Source of the DNA: Caenorhabditis remanei | Lineage: Eukaryota > Nematoda > Chromadorea > Rhabditida > Rhabditidae | Direction: 5' to 3' | NCBI RefSeq assembly: GCF_010183535.1 | Contig: NC_071333.1 | Span: forward strand, 558,001 to 622,000 | Length of the DNA stretch: 64,000 bases | Shown here: positions 10,965-23,000 of the stretch, one piece after another | Numbering within the stretch: the stretch's first letter is position 1 | Layout of the letters: each line of letters begins with the position of its first letter | Translations under genes and position numbers: made by a program | The notes under the pieces: model-generated | Told to the model about the DNA's origin: nothing | What the model saw: the letters and a program-made list of their open reading frames with translations, nothing else | Database searches by the model: none

Positions 10965-12915
10965 CTACTCCTTTTTCTTTTTGATCTTCTTGTCCTCGAT
11001 AGTTGGGCAGACGAAGAGAGATACGACGAGAAAGTTTCTGGAGGTTTGATCGGTGACTTTGAGGTACCTCTTGCGGTTTTGATACGTGCTGAAAAATTAT
11101 TGTGTGAAAGGTTTATAAAGTGGAGGTCACTGTTTGCGCGATTCACAAGAAAATGTTGGATCTATGGTGCGATCACTCTCAGAAATTTTCAAAAATATGA
11201 ATTTGCCATGTTACCAATTTTTACGGTAAAGGTATGCTGTTCAATAGCGACTCTGAAGTCAGCAGCAAGGGACGCCGATTTTCCAACCGAGTTTTTGTGT
11301 CGGGCATTTAGATGTTCACGCTTCTGCTCACTTACTCATGATAGCTCGTCGATAGCGTTTCGTAAACCTCTCTCTCATTCTGGAATGGTGCGTAATCAGT
11401 GAGTTTGTCCATCCGCATCAAGACCAGGTAGCGGGTATCGAAGAGAAGAACTTGATCAGCTCTCAAACCCCGTCCTCTCTCGAGTACCGCGTCTTTCACG
11501 TCTCTTGGGCATGGGAAACATTTTTGGAGAATGGTATTCCAAGCCAGTTGAATGCCGATCGAATCCAGGCAAGTGGTTTGAAAGTAGGTCATTCTCAAGT
11601 TAATCTCAATGATGTTGCCGCAGATGCCTTCGTGGATTTTGAGGATCTTGGACTTGAGTGCCCAGAAGACCTACAATATTATTTTACATCATGCTATATT
11701 TTTGTTTTGGCTTTTTTACCGTCTCGACTTCTCCAGGTTTCAACAAGTCAGTCTTGTGAAGTACAACGAAGACCTGAAAAATATCAAGTTTAATATTATA
11801 AACAGCATTTCATTAGTGATCAGTAGTCAATGTGAAAATGCTCATAAGCTACGCCCACTATTCCATTAATTTTTTTATATCTAGTATTTTCAGGTGAGTG
11901 GAAATTTAGCAAGCAGATGTGAGAAGCTAATAAGAAGTGGTAGCAAACATAATTCAAAAACACAGCACACAACACTACAACTTGGAGGTGGTACTTACAG
12001 TAACCTTGTTTAATTGTCCAGGCGTCTTCTTTCTGAGTTCTGGTTGAAATCTCTCACTTTTCAATCCCCGATCTGTTTTAAATTACTCCGACATCTCTAA
12101 AAATTACCTTGGCGTCTGGAGACTTAAGCAAGAGATTGTTGAATGCTCGTGCGTACTTCTCCAGATCCTCATCGTAGTTCTTGACTCCCGCGTCGAACAC
12201 GTAGATCATTCCAGCAACATTCCGATAGCTGTTAACCGCTAGATTCTGGAGTCCTCCGTAATCCTGGACGTCAACAAGTCTTCCTTGATGACTGAAAATC
12301 GATAAAACAAATCAGAGTGACTTATAGCTTAAATTGGGAGCGGTATCTGTTTTATGTCTATACTTAACACACCAGTAATGAGACTGAACCTTCTGGTCCG
12401 CATTCGAACAAATACGTTTCACATGATCCACACCATATCCATGGAACATCGTGTTTCTGAAAGATGACTTGCCGGCTCGCACACGACCCAAAATCAGCAC
12501 TCTCGAATTCTGAAAAAGGAAGATACTTGGTCGATACTCTGTAGTGGATTTTAATTCCCACCTTAAATCTGGGGACTTCGAAGATTTTTGGCTCAGCAAA
12601 AGTAATGATCTCGTTGCTATCCATTGCGACAGACGTAGTGGTGTCTGTGAGAGATCTGAAACGTTAGAGGCTCAGCAACTACTGGAATTGAAATGGCAGT
12701 ATGAAGGAATCCCGATTTGAGGGTGCGTAATGACTTTCAGGTTAATCAGGATCTGACAAGTTTTCCCGCAACGCTTTCCCCAATTAGATATACTCTGCTC
12801 AATTCCAATCACTTCTAGTTTTCCCTCAAACTCACTTGACAGAAAGGCATCTCGCGATGTCCTCGGGTGTCCGACGTCTGGCTGGCGCAAAGATACAACA
12901 ACTGATGTTGCCCAT
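10965..12915 (-). CDS. Rag-type (RagA/B-like) small GTPase with N-terminal MGNISCC
   Basis: Nine exons: 12836-12915, 12562-12655, 12373-12509, 12108-12291, 11720-11773, 11336-11670, 11225-11252, 11131-11177, 10965-11088. All phases agree and give 360 aa (RagA is about 313). Motifs in order: P-loop GRVRAGKSS, G3-like DVQDYGG, RNVAGMIYVFD, LLLKSPDAK, G4 VVLHKTDLL. The C-terminal roadblock-like half has TYFQTTCLDS...LAW and LRADQVLLFDTRYLVL, patterns shared with RagA. Rag GTPases pair as A/B with C/D on the lysosome to relay amino-acid status to TORC1. Exon 1 supplies MGNISCC, a textbook N-myristoylation plus palmitoylation signal, and joins in phase to exon 2, which also has an internal Met (12622-12624). 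A short form starting there would be 323 aa. The small exons 11225-11252 and 11131-11177 are the least certain. Confidence 0.82.
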
Positions 12916-13064
12916 GAGTTCTTCACTATGACGACAATTGGAAAAGTCTGCAAAAACAAAATGATAGGGCTTAAGGGGAGAGGGTGAGAAATTAGAATAT
13001 GGAGGTGAGAAGGGGGGACGAGTGAGGTGTTTGTTTCTTCAATTGTTTCTCACCGCTTCTCTTT

Positions 13065-15040
13065 TGTTTGCTTTGAGATGAAACCGAAATCAAAAAAGAA
13101 GGGAGTGGTGACTTGAAAGGGGGACTTCAGATATTGCGCAATATATGGTCCACCGTGGGAGCCAAGGCGGTTTGTTGTGAAAGCGGCTTCACCTGGATCT
13201 CCCACGAAGGGTGGAACATAGAGGGTCTCTGTTTCTGAGTTGCCGCCTTTGAGGCTCATATCGAGGTTAAAAGAAGGAGAGCTTATTCTAATGATGGATT
13301 CTAATAGGGGTGGATAATTTCAGAAATGGGATAAGGAGAATCGAATAGCTGCACGTCTTCTGGCTAGTGATCCACAAAAGCCGTGAAATTAAAGGGTGAG
13401 TCATTGGTAGGAACCCACGAGCGGGAACCCTGAATGAGAAACAAAAACCTAGCAAAACATAACTACTCGGTATACTAGATGCGCCATGTCCACCTATCTA
13501 CAATCATCAAAACATTGAAGACCTCAAAGCTACAGCTACGCGCCAGGAACAATTCATTTCAGCCACAAGTACTCAAGTCTATGCCAAACTGTTCTACAGG
13601 TGTTCTACAGGGGTTCTACAGGCCCAATGGACCGAAAACAGATGCGAAATCTCTGCAGGTTCGGTGGTAGCATTGATTTCCCGGAGGTAGCTGAGGAGCG
13701 ACCGTCTACTCGTAGAAACAAAAACAAATAGGAATGAAAAGTGAAAAAACAGTAAGAAGCAAAAAGGGGGCGGGGTTTAAAAACGCGAAGCAGCGAGAAC
13801 GGCAGCACGACTCTCTTCTCGCTTTTTTTTGACTCGAGAAAAAGAGGGAGAAGAAGCTGAATGACTTATGATGACTAAGGGGGGGGGGGGGGGGGGGAAA
13901 TTGGGATACTGTATATATAGTATCATGGGATTGCGGTTTTGGGGCTATAAAACAGATTATAAATATTTCTCGAAAATTGGATGAAAAACTAGAGAAAAGG
14001 GATTGCTTTGAGATGAAACCGAAATCGAAAAAAAGGAGTGGTGACTTCAAAGGGGGACTTCAAATATTGTGCAATGTATTGTCCGCCGTGGGAGCCGAGG
14101 CGGTTGTGTTTTGAAAGCGGCCTCACCTAGATCCGCCATAAAGGGTGAAGCCAGGAGGGTATCTGTCTCTGAGTTGCCGCCTTTGAGTGGTCCTAAAGAT
14201 ATTTCGCGGCCAAAAAAGTGACTTTTTGGTGGTACGAGGATATGATAAGTAATAGGTTCATGAAAATTTGTGTCCGGGGGTTACTTTGGATTTGGAATCA
14301 ATTGGCATTCACAGATTTGTGATATCATTTTTGGGTTTTCCAGAAGGGGGTCCTAAAGATATTTTGCGCACTGTAGTTGGTGATTCACCAAGGCTCAAAG
14401 ACTTTAAGAATGAGTCATTGGCGCAAACCCACGAGGGGAAAACTCTACAGTAACACTGAATAAAAACGCTCAAACCTAACGAACTCCCACCCAGACAAAA
14501 CTTTTAGCTACACTGAAAACAGCATATCTTTCTATCTACAGTAATCATGAAATTAAGGGTTTCACTAATGGCCTCAAAGCTAGAGAAACGCGCCAGACAC
14601 CATTTATTCTAACTACGAACGTTGAAATCTATGCTGAACTGTTCGATCAAGAGGCGCCAATAGACCAAAAACAGCTGCAAAATCTCTGCCGGTCCGGAGG
14701 TGGCATTGATTTCTGGAGGTAGCTGAGGAGCGACCGTCTACTCGTAGAAACAAAAACAAATAGAAATGAAAAGTGAAGGAACAGTATGAAACGACAAGGA
14801 GGCGGGGTTTAAAGAACGCGAAGCAGCGAGAACGGCAGCACGACTCTCCTCTCATTTTTTTGTTAGAGAGAACTCGAGGAAAAAAGGGGGAGAAGCATGA
14901 TGACACATGACTGAAGGAAGAGGGGAGATGGGCAATATTAGGTACTGTAGATATAGTATCATGGGAGCGTGGCTTCGCGACTATAAAACGAATTATAAAT
15001 ATTTCTTGAAAATTGGATGGGAAACTAGAAAAGAGAGTGA
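13065..15040. repeat. Diverged direct tandem duplication, ~0.95-kb unit
   Basis: Two head-to-tail copies, about 13071-14005 and 14007-15030. Both begin with GCTTTGAGATGAAACCGAAA, both contain a CCGTGGGAGCC block (13155 and 14089) and AGGTAGCTGAGGAGCGACCG (13685 and 14717), and both end with GAAAATTGGATG. Internal indels are frequent. The 70-codon minus-strand frame in copy 1 (13050-13259) is broken in copy 2, which argues against a protein-coding role. The 19-G run lies only in copy 1. Confidence 0.85.
13879..13897 (+). repeat. Poly-G tract (19 G)
   Basis: Nineteen consecutive G residues. The matching place in the second duplicate copy (about 14915-14930) is an ordinary mixed A/G sequence. 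In C. elegans, long G tracts need the DOG-1/FANCJ helicase to avoid deletions (known biology). A similar effect at this site is inferred. Confidence 0.95.
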
Positions 15041-16460
15041 AGCTTACTATGAAATTATCTAACTAAATGGAAATTTTCTTGGAAAGTGCCTGATTCCAAA
15101 GCAGCAAATAGTAGATAAACTCTCCAAACTCTGGCGACCACGTGGCGCAGCTAAAATTTAAAACAGACAGAGTTGTGTTACAGGTTTCCACCAATCTAAT
15201 AGAACCTTGTAAAAGAACTCATTAGAGGTTCATAGTGAAGTTTTTCTGATTGGGATGAGTATTTCGTTATAAAAACGAAATTGAAGTTATTCTGAGGGTT
15301 GCAAAAACCAAAAATTCGTAGTTTTCCCACGCCACCTGTAAGCAAACAACCACATCAAAAATTATCATATATGAAATAGGGCGGGAAATTTTCAAAACTG
15401 TGTCAATGAAGCTTGTGTAAGTCAGTTATTCTTGAACTTTTTGATGAAATCTATTAATTTGGCGTTTTTCGCTTGAAAACGTCAAACTTTGAGAGTGAGT
15501 AATGGTATCGGTAATTGTATCAAAAAACAAATTTTCAATAAATGATACAAATGAATTTTCTGCACTGAAGTCGCTTCGAGAGAGAAATTATTTCGATATG
15601 TAACTTGCTAGGGAATAAGTTTAAAGAAAAATTGTCATTTACAAAATTATAACTATACTTTGGTCTGTATGATTTTTAAAAATTTTACGATGTGGGATAA
15701 TTAGTTTTATTTAAAGTTAGAAATGATTCACTGAAAAAAGATTAAATGTGATGTCTTTAATTCAATCAGCTTTCCCGCCGACACAAACAAAAAAAATTCA
15801 ACAGTTGAATAGAGATGCGGTAATATCAAAGGCATCTGACACAAAACCGTTTCGCCCGACAAGGCATTATTTGGTCCATTGTAGTAGCCGAGCCGCACCT
15901 AACCTGAAATCATGATAATAAAATTTAAAGGGTGCACCTCGTGTGGAACTTCTCTGTGGTGCTGTTGCATTTTTACACCTGGGAACAAAAGCTCTTTTGT
16001 GATAAAGATGCGCATTTTTTGGGAACCAAATCTGAATTTTATTGTGAACAATGAATAGAAAAATACAGTGAAGAAAACACCACTACTGATTAATCTCTCC
16101 AAAACTAATAACCCAAAAAGGAATGGATGTTGAAAAAAACAGCTGATTGAAATTTTGGAAATCTGTTTAGTTATGTCCTTTCTATTAAACAATTTCAATG
16201 GCATGAAACGTGTACCATAAACCGATTAAATCAGAAACATCTCCAGAAGCTCTGAAAACAGTTGTGGTATTTGTATGAAGAAGATTCTTGACTCTTGATT
16301 TCTATGTGAAATTCTCTTTTTTTTTAAACTCCGTTTTCGTTTAAAACTAATTTTGAAAACCAATTCTTTTTCATTATTTTTCCGTCTTGGTAAACATCGA
16401 ATCCGTTGAACAAATAAACGTTATCATTTCAAGCCTCCTCTCCTTGTTGACCATTTTCAG
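15041..16460. other. Intergenic AT-rich region before the RING gene
   Basis: No supported gene. It should include the promoter of the plus-strand RING gene. An acceptor-like TTTTCAG at about 16456-16461 could mark its 5' end. Confidence 0.45.
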
Positions 16461-16513
16461 TTGATGTATTCTTTCCACAACTAACTTAAACCATACAAAA
16501 AATCAATGTAAGA

Positions 16514-17838
16514 ATGAGCAATTTGGATATAGAAGCTCCGCCAACAGTATTCACGCGGGCACATTTCCCATCACCTGCTCGAAGAGGAATGGGTCCCATG
16601 AAATTTCCTTTACCTTTGTCGCCATATGTTCCAGAAGATGTCATAAAAACTAATACGGTAAATTCTGATATTTTATCTACGAGTAACGTTCCTGTATTCC
16701 CACTGCCTGTCACTACCAGTCAAGGTGATGAGTTTGAAAAAATGAAAAAGTGAGTTCAACGTTTTAATGATAAGGGAATAGAGCATTGATTATTTTTAAG
16801 GCAACTCGTGGAAGCTCTGCAAAAAATCGACGATTATAACAAAAAAGAAAATGAACTAATGTCCAAAATAGAAGAATTGGATGCTGAGAACGAAAAATTA
16901 AAATCAGAGGTCCAAAAACTGACCGACCAAGACAGTGAAAACAAAAATAAACAAGAAATGTATGAAGAGAAAACCAGAATGATGAAATTAGATACAGAAT
17001 CTAAAGAAGACATGCTGGAAATTCTTCGTGTTCAATGTGAAGAATTAAAAAATGAACTTGATAAGTGAGTTGTGGTGAATTACCGTAAAACCTATGATAG
17101 AGGCGAACCCGCTAGCAAGAGTTTGGAGTATCCTATCTTGATTGTATTTAATAATGTAATGATTGTTTTGACTGAAGAAATAGTTTATGAATATTAGGGT
17201 ATATTTTGTCTGTTAGCAAATTTCCTCAGGGAACCCAGATATACCGCTGCGAGCAGGCACCGCTAGGCGCACCTCTATTACAGGTTTTTCGGTATGAACT
17301 AATTTTAAGTAAATGACATTTTTCTTTTCTCAGAGTCTCTCAAGAAAAATTGAAGACTGATGCGGAAAATATAGAATACGTGGAACTGCTAATCAACGAA
17401 AACAATACCTTACAACAGGAGAACAGTACTGTCAAAATGGTCAATAACGAAATGACACAAGAAATGGAAAATCTGACAGTGCTGAAACACGAATTAGAAA
17501 TAGCTCTGAAACAAAAAACAGCTGAACCAGAAGTGACTCTAGAATCTGAATTGGAAGACACGACCTGTGCAATTTGTATGGAAGAGATGCGTTTGAAAAA
17601 GTGTACTCCTTGTCGAAGAAGATTTCATAAGAGTGTGAGTTATGCTCTTTTATTTCCCAAAGTATAGAATTATACTCGGAAAAGAATTTACATTCAATGT
17701 TTACCATTTCCCTCTTTTTTTGAAAAAAAAAACATAATAATTATTAAAACCTAGAAATATTGATAATTTCAGTGCCTTGAACACTGGCTACAAGGGAACA
17801 ACAGCTGTCCTACCTGCCGAGCTTCTATGAGTGTCTAA
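16514..17838 (+). CDS. Coiled-coil RING-type zinc finger protein
   Basis: Four exons, 16514-16749, 16801-17064, 17334-17634 and 17773-17838, join in phase to 288 aa. Residues 1-75 are proline-rich and disordered. Residues ~76-235 are a charged Glu/Lys coiled coil interrupted by introns. The C-terminal ~45 residues form a RING-like finger: CAICMEEM, then KKCTPCRRRFHKSCLEHWL, then CPTC. RING proteins usually act as E3 ubiquitin ligases. At the position two residues after the third ligand cysteine, RING-H2 fingers normally carry a metal-binding His (CxHxFHxxC). Here it is Arg (CRRRFHKSC), so zinc site 2 may be incomplete unless CTPC rearranges. An AATAAA lies at 17893-17898. Confidence 0.85.
17081..17294. 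mobile_element. MITE-like element inside an intron of the RING gene
   Basis: The ends are inverted: TACCGTAAAACCTATGATAG at the left matches the complement of the right end (CTATTACAGGTTTTTCGGTA) with few mismatches over about 25 nt. There is no coding capacity in its 214 nt. Short length, terminal inverted repeats and a terminal TA suggest a non-autonomous DNA transposon, perhaps Tc/mariner-derived. Confidence 0.65.
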
Positions 17839-17892
17839 CAAAATGGCATATTTTTATTATGTGCGCTTCTTCTGTGAACGATAAAATTATAC

Positions 17893-17898
17893 AATAAA
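17893..17898 (+). terminator. Poly(A) signal AATAAA of the RING gene
   Basis: A canonical hexamer 55 nt past the stop codon at 17836-17838, in AT-rich sequence. Confidence 0.75.
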
Positions 17899-18048
17899 TC
17901 TGAACAATACCCAAAATATGTTTATTGTCTTCTGTAGGTCACTTATGTTTTGTTTTTTTTCGAAAACCACGCTCATTATAAATCCTAATATTTATATTAC
18001 AATCATGTAAATTTTGACTGAACCGGTTGTCAAACTTTAAATGCGCTC

Positions 18049-18070
18049 AATATATATATATATATATATA
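18049..18070. repeat. (TA)n microsatellite
   Basis: An uninterrupted run of about eleven TA units between the convergent RING and bHLH genes. Confidence 0.9.
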
Positions 18071-18238
18071 AATAACTAAACGTGCTATTTTAGTTACCCG
18101 CTTTACCTCTCCGCGTTATTTCTTCTTACAATCTATTTATCTGCCCATTTTCTTGAGTGCAGCACCAGAAATTTCGAATCTCATCAAATACAATTTATTA
18201 ACTCGGGTTCAAAATTGAAAAGCCAGAAGATGAGAAAG

Positions 18239-18412
18239 TTATGAGCTGTTATACGACGGGTTATTGTATGGATTTTGACATTGGGGAGGCATCCAAACAC
18301 CTTTCTGATATCCGACATACTCGTTGTCATCACTTTGTGTTGGTGTTGAAGCAGTTGGCGACATTGAGTCTGGAACGTACATATCATTTTCATACTTTGT
18401 GATATGCATAAT
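18239..18412 (-). other. Open Ser/Pro/Thr-rich tail frame downstream of hlh-19
   Basis: A 57-codon frame rich in Ser, Thr, Pro, Gln and Asn, ending in TAA at 18239-18241, in the frame after the TAG at 18413-18415. The composition resembles bHLH C-terminal tails. Joining it needs a phase-0 donor upstream, whereas the best donor of the bHLH exon (18534/18535) leaves one nucleotide. It may be an alternative 3' exon or 3' UTR. Confidence 0.4.
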
Positions 18413-18947
18413 CTAGATTTTCTGCTATTCAAAAAATGTTATGAGAGTCCAGCATATCGAGAACTGTTTGAGGAGATTCTTATTTATATTTTATTCAATT
18501 TTTTTGAACTGTAGAACATGTGTGAATCACTCACTTTGTTGCCCATTCATCTCCATTTTTATATCTTTTTCCAAAACTTGAAGAAGATGAGAGATATATT
18601 GCGTTGCCGATTTGAGAGTCTCCGCTTTAGATGGCTTCCGATCCCGTAATTGTTTAGGAAGATGGTTGCGCAATATGGTGAATGCGTTGCCGATTCTTCA
18701 AATGAGGATAATTAGATTAAATAAAAGCATAATTATTTTTAAGGGTAATAGTTCAGAGGTGGTTTCACACCACGAAAAATGTTAGAATTTGAGTAATATT
18801 TCTCCTACAAACTAATTATTTGAAAAATATTAAAATATCAGAAGATATGACAGACAGGTGGTAACATTTTACTCTAACTGACTTTTTAAAATAAACTCAC
18901 GATTTCTGACGACATCTCTCTCGAGCATTCGCTTTCTCGCGAGACAT
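18390..18947 (-). CDS. hlh-19: Basic helix-loop-helix transcription factor (hlh-19)
   Basis: The bHLH is split over exons 18901-18962 (ATG at 18945-18947) and 18535-18695. The basic region and helix 1 read ANARERCRQKSIGNAFTILR, the loop holds PKQLRDRKPSK, and helix 2 is AETLKSATQYISHLLQVL. These features bind E-box DNA as dimers (family knowledge). The next acceptor in phase (exon end 18421) adds KNLDYAYHKV and a stop at 18390, giving 79 aa. However, the overlapping frame 18239-18412 is open for 57 codons and reads like a real tail (PDSMSPTASTPTQSDD, ending NNPSYNSS), but I could not connect it in phase. The symbol is recalled from its position beside nas-38 and the mrp genes. Confidence 0.75.
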
Positions 18948-18962
18948 ATCTCTGGGAGAATC

Positions 18963-20028
18963 CTGAGACGCGCAAAGTAAGAAATGACAAAAATGGCTAG
19001 TTCCGGATAGAACTGCTCAACAGAACAAAAACGCATTTACCAATTGTGGACGGAATCACTTCTGGAGTAGGCATACATATGTAGTCTGAAGTGGGTCATA
19101 ATGGAGAGACGTTGTCTGCTTACAGCTGTTCTTGGTGAATAGAAACGACACATTATGCAAGTGTGTGAACATTTCAAATGAGCTCTTCTCTTGTCTTAAT
19201 GGGGAGAGGAGGCCGAGAGTAAGACTCTGAAGTGAGTTGGGTTTTTGGGTCGTTAACGGGACAGAGTGGCTGATTTGAGTCACAGTCAGAGAATTCCCAA
19301 AACGTTTTGGAGTCATGCAGCCATAAAACAGCTAGAAATGAAAGATAGTTTGGCAAATGACACTGTAACCAGAAAATTTTGAAATTTTGAATTAAAAAAA
19401 AAAAATTTTTTTGAAAAAAGCATTGTTTTTGACTAAACTTTAAAATTCAATTAAAATATGAATATGTAATCACTTTTACTTTAAATTTTCAAAAAATGAC
19501 AAAGAATTTTATTAAAAAATGAATTCCCACTGTAACTACAATTCGGATCTTTGAGTTTTAAAGATAGTGTATGACTGTTTCCCCTTTAAGGAATTTTTGC
19601 ATATAGTACTTATCACTTCCTCAATATTATCACACGTCACTTGTTCATCACTAGAATTGTAATCAAAGTTCGAGAAAACATTTAGATAAAGCCCCTTGTC
19701 TCTGAATCATCACTTATTTGGAACAATGGTTAGTTACTGCAAGGTGAAACCAACACAAAACCTTGAGAAGTGAAACCTGTATGCCAATAGACGAGAGAAG
19801 GGGGAGAAACCTGAGAATTTTACAGCTGAACCGATGAGGGACATCTTCAGAATAAGAGATGACTCACGTATTCGCGAAGAAAAACGAAGAAAGAAGAAGC
19901 AAGAGATGAAAGATAGAGAAGATGTGAAAAAGAGAGGAATGAAAACGAAAAGCCAATCACTCAACTACTGTCTGTAGGGCAGCCGATCGGCAGAAGCCAA
20001 AGCCTAAGCGCTGCTTTCTCTCTCTCCA
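18963..20028. other. Divergent intergenic region between hlh-19 and nas-38
   Basis: No supported gene. A possible minus-strand 5' exon with a donor at about 19042 (GTAAATG) could belong to the hlh-19 leader, but its reading frame does not continue into the bHLH. Purine-rich tracts (19790-19950) precede the nas-38 start. Confidence 0.4.
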
Positions 20029-23000
20029 ATGCGTAGCCATCGTCGACACATTCTTATTGCCTCCTGTTTTTGTTGCCTTCTTTTTTCATCAATTTCGGCG
20101 GCGCGAGTCCAGAAGGCTTCCAAGAAACACCTCACAAGAGTCAAGCAACTGTTGAATGGTGAGGCGGAGAGGTCAGTTTTGAGCACTTTTTGGCATTGAA
20201 TCACATTTCGGAGAGTGTTTTCTGAAAATAAAAAAGTTTTGTGATCATATGGCGATCCTCATTTTTGATAACCATGAAATTCAAAAACCTGTCCTTGATA
20301 TCTTTCTTTTTACAATTTTTTGTAATATTTTGATGCTTTATCATAGGCCCTGGCTATTCGTAATCATTTTAGTTTCAAATAATGGTGGTTGGTCACAATA
20401 ACTAAAGGTAAAGTGTAATTTAAAGTTACAGTTTGAAATTTTGTTTTTCTTCTATCTTTTCTATATATAACGGTACAATAATACTAGGTCCAAACTTGTA
20501 AAAGTAAGCAAAGAAAAAATAAGTAACGATCACTTTTTTTCAGACACAATGCATTAATACAGAGTGATTCAGTAAATGTGTTTGACAACATTCAAAGAAA
20601 TCCGAATGCTGGGGTTCATCATGTAAGTTATTCTACTTTTTGAATTTTAGAGCTATTTTAGTTCAGAAAAACTTAGCAAATAGTTCGCAAAAACTCATAA
20701 AACTGATGAATCAACCTATTTATGATGGTTCTCACCCTCCTCCTAGAAACAATATTATCGTTTGTCATCATGCAACACACCACACCTTGACACATATTGA
20801 GACCAGTTTTTTTCTCTGACTACAGGATGAATTGGCAGTGAACAACGCTGACGAGTATTTTCAAGGAGACGTCGACCTATCGGAACAGCAAGTCAAAATA
20901 ATTGAGGATCAGTTTACAGAGGGTAAACGAGAAAAGAGAAAGGTATATTTTTTGGGTCAGGAATATTAATTAATTCGTGTTTGCAGATTGGAAGAACTCC
21001 ATTGTACAAGAAATGGGACACACAGGGACCGATTAGTTTTGATTATGCAGAAAGTATACCTTTTCAAACAAGGCAAAAAATTAGAAATGCAATGCTTTTG
21101 TGGCAACAACACACTTGCATTCGATTTGAAGAAGGAGGACCGAATGTTGACAGATTAGAGTTTTTCGATGGAGGAGGATGTTCTTCGTTTGTTGGAAGAG
21201 TTGGTGGAACACAAGTATGTCTTATGAAGTTTTTTTTTCATTAATTAGATAGTTGTATTACAGGGAATTTCAATTTCTACACCGGGATGTGATGTGGTTG
21301 GCATTATCAGTCACGAAATCGGCCATTCATTAGGTATATTCCACGAACAAGCAAGACCAGATCAGGTGAGCACACATTTTGGGATGTTAATAGTTAGCGG
21401 TTGGTATTTTCTTAGCTGATGATAAAAAATTTACACTGACCATGTGGAGTTACACTGACAAAAGGTTTTACACGGAACCTCTTCAGTGTCAAAATCCACA
21501 GGGACACTGACCATTTCTAGAACACCTCTGATATTTTTGAAAATAACAATTGTTTTCAGGAACGACACATTGCCATTAACTACAACAATATACCTCTGTC
21601 AAGGTGGAATAACTTTCAAGCAGTTGGAGAGAATCACGCTGAAACATACAACTTACCTTATGACACAGGTTTGCCACTTGAATAGTCCAATTATCATCAA
21701 TATGTGATTTCAGGAAGTGTGATGCATTATGGTGCTTATGGTTTCGCCTCTGACCCGTACACTCCCACTATCAGAACATTGGAGAGAGTTCAGCAATCAA
21801 CTATCGGACAGAGAGCGGGTCCATCGTTCTTGGATTATCAAGCGGTATGCATCACTTGCCAAAATGTACTTTTATTGCAATGTTTAGATCAATATGGCCT
21901 ACGGATGTACAGAATCTTGTCCTGATCTCCCATGTCTCCGAAATGGGTACCCACATCCTAATAATTGTTCAACGTGTGCATGCCCTGAAGGATTATCGGG
22001 CAGGTTTTGTGAGCAGGTCTACCCGTCAAATTCTCAATGTGGTGGTGTGATTTTTGCTACAAAAGAAGTAAAATATATCACAAGTCCCAACTACCCTGAT
22101 AAGTTCCCATTGGATACTGAATGTAATTGGATTATTGCGGCTCCAATAGGTGAGCAACGAATACTGTCAACTAATAGGCCACCTATTATTTTCAGAAGGC
22201 AGAGTGTTCATGGAGTTCGAGGGAGACTTCGATTTCCTTTGTGAAGACACATGTGACAAAGCTTACGTGGAAGTCAAATATCATAGTGACAAGCGATTGA
22301 CTGGTGCGAGGTTCTGTTGTTCTCTACTACCCAAGAACCGATTTATTTCCTTCAAAAATGAAATGATTATCATAATGAGAGGGTATAGATCAAGTGGTGT
22401 TGGGTTTAAAGCAAAGTTCTGGTCGAATTTGGGAGAACCGGAAGGAGTGAGTTTTCTGCTATACGGATTTAGACTTTTTCATTGGTAAATTAAGGTTGTC
22501 ACACCAATGCCACCAACTACCGCTCCAGTACCTGAAATTGAAGAAACTACTAAAGAACCAGAGCCAGAAACGACTATCACACTGCCAACGACAATTCAAA
22601 CAACAACTCTTCCAAGAAGGACATCCAAGAAGCAGTTCTTCACACGGAAACCGATCACTGTCCCATTGATCCCACCATCTTTTGTCACAGTACCGATTAC
22701 TACTACCACAACAGTTGCCACAACTGTAACAACGGAATCAACAACTGTAACGACTACAGCTGCTCCAACACAACCAACATTTGTGACAGGAGAGACTGAT
22801 ATAACTATTCCAAGCACAGCGGCTACTCTCTTCCCAACTTTGTCAACAATGTGAGTTTTCTACCGATTCTTGAATGTTTTACAGTTACTCCTAATGGTTT
22901 TGACACACTCCCAACGTAGAATTTTAAAATAATGGCTAAAAATGTGTTAAAATTTGTAAAAACTGTCTAATCTACATTCCATGAAACTTCATCTTTTTCA

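Noticed and set aside
13050..13259. 70-codon minus-strand frame in the tandem duplication
   Set aside because: The same frame is disrupted in the second copy, so it is not under coding constraint.
20004..20204. 66-codon minus-strand frame
   Set aside because: It overlaps the first nas-38 exon antisense and has no independent support.
22596..22817. Val/Gly-rich minus-strand frame
   Set aside because: Antisense shadow of the nas-38 Thr/Pro linker.
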